Source: UBA9926 sp023261215 (lineage in GTDB: Bacteria; Pseudomonadota; Gammaproteobacteria; Pseudomonadales; Azotimanducaceae). From it: a stretch of DNA of 64,000 bases. The notes beneath the pieces are model-generated. The model was not told where the DNA came from, did no database searches, and saw only the letters and a program-made list of their open reading frames with translations. This document shows, piece after piece, positions 56,643 through 64,000 of this stretch (positions within the stretch are counted from its first letter, which is position 1; each line of letters opens with the position of its first letter). The translations under genes were made by a program, and so were the position numbers. The stretch lies in assembly GCA_038136035.1 (NCBI GenBank), contig JAYPYV010000007.1:23149-87148 (forward strand). The letters are read 5' to 3'.

Positions 56643-57814
56643 ATCGCATCTTCATCGTCGCTCGAAAAGAGTTCAGAGATGGCATCCGTGATCGGAGAGC
56701 CCTGTTATCCGCGTTCTTCTTTCCTTTGAGCGCGCCGCTGTTCATTTATTTCTTACTCAACGCCGTCATCAATATGGCGCAGGTTGATGATTCATTGGAG
56801 GTGCCGATTTTTGGCGCCGACGCAGCACCGGGCTTGGTCAATCATTTGGTCGAGCGTGGGATAAAGTTGAGTCATCGGCAGCCAGAGCCGTTATCCACCA
56901 TAAAGTCAGCGGTAGTGAACCAGAAACTCGACTATGCGCTCATCATTCCAGCCGACTTTGAGCGTCAAATGGCGAGCTACCAACCGCCCGATTTGCTCTT
57001 GGTCTTCGATTCATCTCGGAACGATGTCGGCGCACAAGTCAAAAGACTTCGCGATACGCTTGCAGCGTACAATCAGGAACTCGTCAGCTTAAGACTCATT
57101 GCGCGCGGTGTATCGCCGAAAATCACGGTTGGCGCCAGACCACAGCCGATTGATGTGGCATCCGATCAAAAGCGGACGGCCAACCTCATGAACTTCATCC
57201 CTCTTTACGTTTTGATGGCCGCGTTTGTGGCCGGGCTTGGTATCGCTATCGATGGGACCGCCGGAGAGCGAGAGCGCAAAAGCATCGAACCTTTGCTCAT
57301 CAATCCCGTTCCTCAGACCCACTTCATTTTTGGTAAATGGCTTGCGTCCGGGAGCTTTGCGCTGCTGGGGATGCTTGGCACGCTGGTGTTGTGCATTGTT
57401 GCCATGTACTCGCTACCCATCGAACAAATTGGCCTTTCGTTCAAGATCGGCCTTGAGCAGGCCCTTGCCCTCCTAATCATCTGTCTGCCAGTCCCCTACA
57501 TTGCAGCGGGCATGCAACTCCTCCTAGGGCTATTTGCGAAGAGTTTCAAAGACGCTCAGTCTTACATCGGGATATTGATTATCTTTCCTATGATCCCCGT
57601 GATCATCCGTCAGTTCATGCCCTTTGTGACCGAGACGTGGATGGCGAGTGTTCCCATCTTCTCTCAAAGCGTCCTCATGATGGACATCCTAGCGGGCTCG
57701 CCTTACACAGCGTTTAGACTCTTTTTGTCCATCGTTACAGGGTTCATCGCGAGTGCGGTGCTCTGCCTTCTTGCAGCGAAGTTACTGGCCAGCGAACGAA
57801 TGATTCAAAGTTAG
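56639..57814 (+). CDS. ABC-2 type permease (NatB type)
   Basis: 391 residues. One N-terminal membrane helix (about 24-46) precedes a ~150-residue extracytoplasmic domain; about five more helices start near residue 185 (MNFIPLYVLMAAFVAGLGIAI ... VPYIAAGMQLLLGLF ... FIASAVLCLLAAKLL). This is the NatB layout. Exports an unknown substrate with the preceding ATPase. Last gene of the overlapped unit. Confidence 0.92.
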   Translation: MNRIFIVARKEFRDGIRDRRALLSAFFFPLSAPLFIYFLLNAVINMAQVDDSLEVPIFGADAAPGLVNHLVERGIKLSHRQPEPLSTIKSAVVNQKLDYALIIPADFERQMASYQPPDLLLVFDSSRNDVGAQVKRLRDTLAAYNQELVSLRLIARGVSPKITVGARPQPIDVASDQKRTANLMNFIPLYVLMAAFVAGLGIAIDGTAGERERKSIEPLLINPVPQTHFIFGKWLASGSFALLGMLGTLVLCIVAMYSLPIEQIGLSFKIGLEQALALLIICLPVPYIAAGMQLLLGLFAKSFKDAQSYIGILIIFPMIPVIIRQFMPFVTETWMASVPIFSQSVLMMDILAGSPYTAFRLFLSIVTGFIASAVLCLLAAKLLASERMIQS

Positions 57815-57937
57815 CCCGCATCCCAAGTGATCGCGAGAGACTGCCATCACCCTTGTCCAAGCAAGCAATGTTGAGCGTTTTTTTTGACGAGGAAGCATTA
57901 GGTTGCCTTCAGTTTCATCTTCCAGGGCCGTTTCGGG

Positions 57938-58327
57938 TTAGGGCGGCGTCTCGCCCCCAGCCGGCGTTAAGGGGGCATCGTGCTCACCGACTGTCCTCAA
58001 TGTAGACGCGGGTTTAACCGAAATCGATACCTCTTGATTAGGATCGCGCTTCGAGGCCGCGGTTTGCGTCTCCGCCACAGGGTGTCTATCTCGAAGGGCT
58101 ATCGACTCATCCAACTGCGCGCTAAGCTCATCAGACATCAGCAGGTCACTTGGCGATGGCAATGGCTGATTATCGGGCGCTGTCAGCGCTTGCTCGGCCC
58201 CAGCGGCCATCGGTGACGCACCCTCTAAACTGGGGTCATTTCGCTCAGGGGCAGTGAACCCAAGATACATGAGCACCATGATCAGCGAAATCGCGGCGCC
58301 GAGCCCATACTGCATTCGATCCGACAT
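57938..58327 (-). CDS. single-pass membrane protein of unknown function
   Basis: 129 residues. N-terminal membrane helix (about 8-25, GLGAAISLIMVLMYLGF) followed by a low-complexity tail rich in Pro, Ala, Ser, Asp and Glu, probably periplasmic and disordered. ATG 58327 with GGGAGAGG upstream is preferred over an earlier ATG. No recognisable domain. Converges on natB. Confidence 0.55.
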   Translation of the reverse strand: MSDRMQYGLGAAISLIMVLMYLGFTAPERNDPSLEGASPMAAGAEQALTAPDNQPLPSPSDLLMSDELSAQLDESIALRDRHPVAETQTAASKRDPNQEVSISVKPASTLRTVGEHDAPLTPAGGETPP

Positions 58328-58664
58328 GTGACCTCTCCCTTTGCGCACAGGTGGATGACACTCGCCCAACGGGGTGATCATATCCTCCCGTGCGCTCGAC
58401 GCTCACGTGCGTGACTAACCTCTTTTGGGGCGTCCCCCACTCCGTCACCCAGAATTGGATCCACAGAGCCTCGACGCCCCCAGAATAAATCGCTATGTTA
58501 GCGCCCTCGGGCAGCAAACGTGAGCGGGCCTGAATCGTGCCGCCTGTCCCAGCCACCCGGTTCATCATCGGCCCCCGTCAGGTCGAGTGGGTGAAAACCC
58601 GTTTGTAATGCCGTCATAACACGGCCATTGAATTCAATAAAACGAAAGAGCGAGACCGCCTCAT

Positions 58665-59510
58665 ATGCGCATCGACACCGCAACCTCATTTTGGAGGGCG
58701 ACCGACTTGGGTCAGCTCAGCACCCGAATGATCCTCGATCAGGATTACCTCCCAGCGCACCTTGGCGTGATCATGATGGAACATGGCTTAAGTGGCGTGA
58801 TCGCTGTTCAAGATCCAACACGAAATGCCGATCAGGCCGCTTGGCTCGCGTGGATGGAGTCAAGCCCAGAGGTCTTAGGTGCTCTGGTCTTTGCGAGCCC
58901 CGAGCCACCCGTCGAACTGAGCCATTGGGCCCAAACGTACAAAAAACTTAAGGGAGTCAGTGTGCGATTTCCGGGCGGAGATGAGCGTTTTGAGGTATTG
59001 AACCCGCTCCGTGAGGCCACCCAGGCACTCGATCTTACGCTCGAAATTGATTTTAACTTCGAGCATTGGCAGGCGATTGTACCTGGCTTGATCCAACACC
59101 CTATGGGGCGAGTGATTTTATGCCCGACGATTGACTCCACTTCGCCCTTGGTAAAATCCGAAATCCACCATTACATCCATGACATCGATGCCAACGCACT
59201 GGAGAACGTTTGGCTCAAGCTAGACCATCTCGACGCGCTAACGCACACCGAATCCAGCGGTTCAGAATCGGAAGATACCGAGGAGCATTTGCTCGATGCG
59301 AGTGACGCCGTCAATTGGGTGACTCATTGTCTTGAGCATTGGGGCCCCGACCGGCTGATCTGGGGTTCGACCTGGCCTTTGCTCACTCAGCGGCTAACCT
59401 ACGACGAGGCCATGGATATCCTGGATACCTCCCTTCAAAACCAACCCGAGTCCTTCAAAGCCAGAATTCTCGGGGCGAATGCGGTCAACGCCTATGGGCT
59501 ATTACCATGA
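58665..59510 (+). CDS. amidohydrolase-2-fold protein without metal ligands
   Basis: 281 residues, TIM-barrel of the amidohydrolase-related (PF04909) family. The start, MRIDTATSFW, aligns with the family's MRIDAHQHFW, but both His ligands are lost (Ala6 and Ser8). The family's GSDWP is GSTWP (Thr236), and the C-terminal DHLGKP segment reads CPTIDS. All metal-binding and catalytic sites therefore look replaced while the barrel strands are kept. Overlaps the DUF1932 gene (ATGA). Function unknown; the protein may bind a ligand or partner instead of hydrolysing. Confidence 0.75.
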   Translation: MRIDTATSFWRATDLGQLSTRMILDQDYLPAHLGVIMMEHGLSGVIAVQDPTRNADQAAWLAWMESSPEVLGALVFASPEPPVELSHWAQTYKKLKGVSVRFPGGDERFEVLNPLREATQALDLTLEIDFNFEHWQAIVPGLIQHPMGRVILCPTIDSTSPLVKSEIHHYIHDIDANALENVWLKLDHLDALTHTESSGSESEDTEEHLLDASDAVNWVTHCLEHWGPDRLIWGSTWPLLTQRLTYDEAMDILDTSLQNQPESFKARILGANAVNAYGLLP

Positions 59511-60355
59511 GTCGTATTGGTTTGCTCAACCCCGGCGCGATGGGCGCCGCTATCGGCGCGCAGCTTATCGCGGGGGATCACGATGTCCTTTGGTGGCCCC
59601 AAGGGCGAGGCCAAGCAACGTCAAAACGCGCCGATCAAGCCGGCCTGAGAGCCTCCACGGTTCAAGACGATTGGCAATCTGCAGATTACATCGTGAGTAT
59701 TTGTCCTCCGGATGCCGCTGAATCCGTGGCCCAATTCGTGTTGGATCTCGAGTATAGGGGGACGTTTGTTGAGGCCAACGCTATTTCGCCCATGCGCTGC
59801 ATCGCGTTGGCGAATCGTCTGAACGCAGCTGACATTGGCTGCCTTGACGCGAGCGTGATCGGAGGTCCTGTCTGGCCCGGCCAGGGACCATCAACCTCGA
59901 CGATCGCCTGCGCAGGGCAAGGTGCAGAGGCCTTTGCGTCGCTTTTCGAATCAAGCGGTTTTGATGCTCGTGTCGTCTCGGACCACGTCGGAGACGCTTC
60001 GTCCTTAAAGATGGTCTTTGCCGCACTGACAAAAGGTAGCACGGCGCTCATCGCAGAAATCCTCCACGTGGCCGAGCAATTAGGCGTGCGCTCTGAGCTT
60101 GAGACGCTGTGGGGTGAAAAAGCCACGACAACGCGACATCAACAAGTCATCACCAACGCTGCCAAAGCTTGGCGCTTCGCCGGGGAGATGGACGAAATCA
60201 GCGAGACTTTTGCGCAAGTGGGTGCCCAAAGCGGGTTTCACCAAAGTGCGGCTCATGTATTCCGGCGCCTGCAAGCGCACAAAGACTGGACCGAGGCACC
60301 GGATATCGCGATGCTGCTAAACAGCTTGGCAGGGGCATCTAAAGCAAAGAATTAA
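59507..60355 (+). CDS. NAD(P)-binding dehydrogenase, 6PGDH-like with DUF1932
   Basis: 282 residues. N-terminal Rossmann motif GLLNPGAMGAAIGAQL and the NAD domain (to about residue 160: SICPPDAAESVAQFV, FVEANAISP), then an all-helical C-terminal domain (SLKMVFAALTKGSTALIAEILHVAEQLG) of DUF1932. Probable beta-hydroxyacid or related dehydrogenase; substrate unknown. Its start overlaps the stop of the amidohydrolase-fold gene, linking the two. Confidence 0.87.
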   Translation: MSRIGLLNPGAMGAAIGAQLIAGDHDVLWWPQGRGQATSKRADQAGLRASTVQDDWQSADYIVSICPPDAAESVAQFVLDLEYRGTFVEANAISPMRCIALANRLNAADIGCLDASVIGGPVWPGQGPSTSTIACAGQGAEAFASLFESSGFDARVVSDHVGDASSLKMVFAALTKGSTALIAEILHVAEQLGVRSELETLWGEKATTTRHQQVITNAAKAWRFAGEMDEISETFAQVGAQSGFHQSAAHVFRRLQAHKDWTEAPDIAMLLNSLAGASKAKN

Positions 60356-60447
60356 CCGAATCAACGTGAAGCGCCAAGGCCTTGGCGTCGGTTCAACCTT
60401 GGGAAGAGCCTTGGGTCGTGCCGGGGCGCCTCGCGAACCCCTTAATG

Positions 60448-61836
60448 CTAACTTCTGGCAACAGCGACCATTTCGGTGACCCGAGTGAACTTCACTCGAG
60501 GTTTGCCTTTGGCCTCACCTCGCGCGACTTCTTCATCGTCTATTTTTTTCCACTCGGCGAACGTGATCGCATCAGGCTGACGGCTCAACACCAGGTCAGC
60601 CAAGGCTGCTGGGCTTTGCGTAGGCTCGAAGTGCCGACCCGCCGCGAGATCTTCAACCATCAGATTGACGGTTTCCTGGGCGCAGGTTTTATTCGTTCCA
60701 ATCACCCCACTGGGACCCCGCTTAATCCAACCCGCCGTATATAGCCCAACAGCTTGGGCGCCCGATGCATCGACCACTCGACCGCCTTCATTGGCAATCG
60801 TGCCCCAGCTATCGTTGAAGGGCACATCAGGCAGTGGCTTGCCGCGATAGCCCACGGACCGAAACACGAGCCCAGCCGGAATCACTTCCTCTTCAGTGGT
60901 CGCCACAGCCTTGATTGACCCGCCCTCTTCGACCAGCTTGTTCTTGACCAATTTACAGGCCGTGACCCGTCCATCCTGACCTTCGAGTTCCGAAGGTGAA
61001 ACCAAGAATCGAATGTGAAGCTGCCTTTTTTTGCCGGTCAGCGACCGGCTCGCGTATTCCTGAACCGTATCCACGTTCTTTTGAGCGTTCTTGTCGCCAC
61101 TGGCTTCCAACGCTTGTTGGCTTGCGGCATCCAGCGCGGCCTCGCTCCCCAACACCACCACATCGGCGTCTTCAAACTCGCCCATTTCCTTAATTTCAGG
61201 CGGGGTGAAAGCCGCCTGCGCAGGACCTCGACGACCAAGAATATAGACATTCTTCACTTGGCTCGCCTTTAACGCCTCTAACGCATGCTCAGCAATATCG
61301 GTGACCGCTAATTCCTCGGTGGTTTTGCAAAGAATGCGCGCCACATCCATAGCCACGTTACCCATGCCCACCACAGCAACATTTTCTTGCGTCAGGTCGA
61401 ATTTAAGATCAGCAAAATCTGGATGACCGTTGTACCACGCAACAAATTCAGTGGCGGAGTGACTGCCTTCTAAATCTTCCCCCGGGATGCCTAAATTACG
61501 GTCAAATGGACTTCCCGTTGTAAACATCACTTGATGGTAGTGTGCCTTCAAGTCATCCATGTGAATGTGAGTGCCATACTCCACGTTACCGAAAAATCGA
61601 AACCCAGGATGCGCAGCGCTTTTCTCATAAGCGCGCGTGACGCTCTTATCTTTTTGATGATCGGGCGCGACCCCCGCACGAACCAACCCATACGGCGTCG
61701 GCAATCGATCAAACATATCCATTTCAACCGATAGGTCGCTCTGCTTGAGCAGATTACTGACGGTATAGAAGCCCGATGGGCCCGAACCAATGATCGCGAC
61801 TCGCAATGGATTTTCTGGGGTACCAACTGCCGCCAT
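60448..61836 (-). CDS. ferredoxin/adrenodoxin-NADP reductase-like flavoprotein
   Basis: 462 residues. FAD motif IIGSGPSGFYTVSNLL, then MDMFDRLPTPYGLVRAGVAPDH, GIPGEDLEGSHSATEFVAWYNGHP, and the NADP motif VAVVGMGNVAMDVARIL, as in adrenodoxin reductase and FprA of Mycobacterium. Likely reduces a ferredoxin for a monooxygenase or Fe-S pathway. No partner ferredoxin is adjacent. It is divergent from the AsmA gene. Confidence 0.92.
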   Translation of the reverse strand: MAAVGTPENPLRVAIIGSGPSGFYTVSNLLKQSDLSVEMDMFDRLPTPYGLVRAGVAPDHQKDKSVTRAYEKSAAHPGFRFFGNVEYGTHIHMDDLKAHYHQVMFTTGSPFDRNLGIPGEDLEGSHSATEFVAWYNGHPDFADLKFDLTQENVAVVGMGNVAMDVARILCKTTEELAVTDIAEHALEALKASQVKNVYILGRRGPAQAAFTPPEIKEMGEFEDADVVVLGSEAALDAASQQALEASGDKNAQKNVDTVQEYASRSLTGKKRQLHIRFLVSPSELEGQDGRVTACKLVKNKLVEEGGSIKAVATTEEEVIPAGLVFRSVGYRGKPLPDVPFNDSWGTIANEGGRVVDASGAQAVGLYTAGWIKRGPSGVIGTNKTCAQETVNLMVEDLAAGRHFEPTQSPAALADLVLSRQPDAITFAEWKKIDDEEVARGEAKGKPRVKFTRVTEMVAVARS

Positions 61837-61996
61837 AACTCACCTCGATAAACGTTTTGCCCGGAGACCATAGCAGAATCGTAGACCCCAAAACAGACGA
61901 TTAGCGTTGTGCTCGGCGATTTTTTACAGCGCGCCACGCACTGACCAACAGCCCGCTATAATAGGCCTTCTTACTCGACTCTGACGTTGGAGGGCG

Positions 61997-64000
61997 CGTG
62001 CTCAAACGACTGCTCATAGCCACCCTGGTCCTGATTTCACTTGCCTTTGGTGGATTGTTTGTCCTCCTCGACGACCCAGAACAGTTTCGACCGGACATTG
62101 AGCGCTTTGCTGAGGCGCAGCTCGGTTTCCCGGTGCGTTTTGGAACGCTCAGCTGGGAATGGCAGCCTGACTTTGCACTGGCCATTGCCGAACTGGAGGT
62201 ACAGCCGGATTCAGGCGATCTGAAATCGCTCACGTCAGAGGCCATCAAACTCAAGTTATCGCTGTGGCCCATGCTGACCGACCAGTCGCTCCGCATTCAA
62301 TCCATTCAACTCATTGGAACCACGATCGCTCTGAACGAGACGGCAGATCAAGAAGAAGACATTGAAGGCGGCGAGACCGACGCAGCACCCGTCGACATGG
62401 CCTGGATAAACGATCTTGAAACTCTGGCGCAAGATGTCCGAGAGGGCCTCACTCATTTGCAGGTCGACGAGCTATCCATCGAGCGTTTGCTCATCATTGG
62501 GGCGTCTGCGAACAGCGCTCAAATCAATATTGAAGCCTTCAGCCTTGCAACCGACCTGAATGGACTCAAGATGACAAGCGAGGGCCGACTGAATTGGGCG
62601 GAAGAGGGTCGAGCCAGAAGTTTCGAAGGTCAGCTTGTGCTCGACCTTTTGCTGTCCGATGAAGACCCCACCCTGCTCAATCTCTCGCTTGGCGCGGAAG
62701 GGCAGGTGAACGATTCGGCTCGCGCCCGAACACAACCCGTGGTTCTTGACTTAAGCACGCAGTGGCGAGGCAAAACGAAGACTTTGGACTTCTCAAAACT
62801 GCACTTAGCATCGACGGGATTAACGCTCGACGCACAAGGCACCCTCAATCCTGACGCCGCATTTTCGATCGCCGAACAACCCTTTGATGTCTCAGCCAAA
62901 ATCTCAGTCGACGCACAAGCCGAAGCAGGCGCGCTGCTTGAATCGCTTGGGCTCGAGGCACTTCCCTTCTCGAATCTTACCGCCAGCCTGAAGGCTCAAC
63001 AGGTTGATGGACGCCTTCAGGCGACCGTTGCGAACGGCATGATCGATGGCATCGAATGGTCCGCTAGAGGCACGCTGGATCAAGCATTAAAGCGGCTAAC
63101 GATCGATGCAGAGATGACCAAGTTGGATCTCGACGCCTTGGCGGGGGAAGAAGCACCCGATAGTGAGCAAACTGCCACAGACTGGGACGAGCCGCTTTGG
63201 CCCGATGAGATATTTGAGGCGCCTCAACTTTCGGCGACCCTGTCCATCGGTGAGATCATCTACAGCGGGCTCCCAATCACTGAAAACTCCATCAAGATTG
63301 CAACCAACGCAGAGACCTTAAGCCTGAATTTCGAAGGTCATCTTCTCGGGGGCAAACTGATGGCTGCCAGTGTTGCACACAAAAACAGCACCAAGGCCAA
63401 TCCCTTCAGCTGGCAGGCAACCCGCATTGACCTCAATCAGCTGCTTGCGCCGCTCACCCCCGGACAGTTCAGCGGTGAAGGCGAGTATCAATTCAAAGGA
63501 TCAAACATGCGGCAACTTGTCGATTCACTGAAGGGGCGATCGGACTTTGAATTGCGCGAGGCTGAATTCGATATGACGGCTATAAAATCTGCGCTCTCGA
63601 CGCTAGATGGCCTTCTGAATACGCAAAGTGGCGCCGAAACCTGGCCCGATCGTGCGCAATTTGACCGAGCCACAGGGCACCACGAAGCCACTTCGGGCCT
63701 CGCGTCGGGTCAATCCTTCAACGTCGACCTCGCGAACATTCATCTCTCTGGAAAAGGCGGGGTCAATCTCCCCGAAGGCAAAGCCAACTTGCTGCTTGAT
63801 CTCAAAGTCGATGAAACCACGACACCGCCCCTGCCCATTTCGGGGCCGATCACGAAGGTCAGCTGGCCCATCAAGTGTGACGGCGACCTGGATGCCGAGA
63901 TCACCGAGCTCTGCGCGCCGGATCAAGACCGAGCCAAACGTTTGGCTGGTGAGATTCTCAAGGCAAAAGTTCAGGACAAGGGTCGACAACTCTTAGAGGG
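61997..64000 (+). CDS. AsmA-family protein, C-terminus truncated by the window end
   Basis: 668 codons to the last base with no stop, so the 3' end lies outside. GTG start with GGAGG 4 bases upstream. One N-terminal membrane helix (LIATLVLISLAFGGLFVLL), then the conserved AsmA start (FRPDIERFAEAQLGFPVRFGTLSW) and a long beta-rich periplasmic region, ending with the typical AsmA C-terminal domain (DSLKGRSDFELREAEFDM, PLPISGPITKVSW). AsmA-type bridge proteins are implicated in phospholipid traffic to the outer membrane. Close to its end, so most of the gene is present. Confidence 0.9.

Noticed and set aside
57879..57886. Run of eight T as a terminator after natB
   Set aside because: No stem of useful length precedes it.

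Overview
This window is a 64 kb chromosomal segment of a gammaproteobacterium. The evidence is gene order: ponA/pilMNOPQ-aroK-aroB, priA-SPOR-hslVU-DUF971-ubiE-ubiB-hisI-hisE-tatABC, rhodanese-grxC-secB opposite gpmI-envC-ctpA, and a glutamine synthetase next to ntrBC all match arrangements known from Pseudomonas and the Oceanospirillales. A run of 100 N (15233-15332) shows it comes from a draft or metagenome scaffold. I cannot name the genus. Gene density is high, GTG and TTG starts are frequent, and 1-11 bp overlaps between operon neighbours are common. No phage, insertion sequence or CRISPR array is visible. Layout, left to right. Positions 1-8246: the 3' end of aroA, mdh (minus), then gltBD (GOGAT), which meets aroB tail to tail with overlapping stop codons. 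Positions 8243-14914 (minus): pilMNOPQ, the alignment complex and secretin of type IV pili, with aroK and aroB downstream. Positions 14915-16126: an unusually long divergent region with the scaffold gap, a 55-bp exact duplication flanking it, and seven copies of a 7-bp repeat. Positions 16127-29169: ponA, rpmE, priA, a SPOR protein, the HslVU protease, DUF971, ubiE-ubiB (no ubiJ between them), hisI-hisE and the Tat translocase. Positions 29419-32638 (minus): typA, an alpha/beta hydrolase that has lost its catalytic serine, and dtd. Positions 32852-37759: a nitrogen-control locus. A type II (eukaryote-like) glutamine synthetase sits behind a sigma-54 promoter and two NtrC sites, followed by a small secreted protein, another consensus NtrC site, a leader with interlocking inverted repeats, and ntrB-ntrC. 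Positions 37801-45759: trmL, then secB-grxC-rhodanese divergent from gpmI-envC-ctpA, then a minus-strand group of tRNA-Gly(CCC), a small conserved protein, hisB and hisA, without hisH or hisF. Positions 45915-64000 are more accessory: an EamA transporter, a peroxiredoxin, a PhyH-type dioxygenase with a pterin carbinolamine dehydratase, a degenerate beta-lactamase-fold protein, a pair of acyl-CoA dehydrogenases, a tightly overlapped unit of sensor kinase, secreted TAP-like peptidase and NatAB-type ABC exporter, an amidohydrolase-fold protein without metal ligands coupled to a DUF1932 dehydrogenase, an adrenodoxin-reductase-like flavoprotein, and an AsmA-family protein running off the end. Functionally the core is nitrogen assimilation: GSII and GOGAT make glutamine and glutamate, and NtrBC very probably controls GSII and itself. 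The most unusual material is the NtrC-controlled GSII locus with its structured ntrB leader, the kinase-peptidase-exporter unit, and three proteins in otherwise intact genes whose predicted active sites are missing. None of the functional inferences has been tested here.
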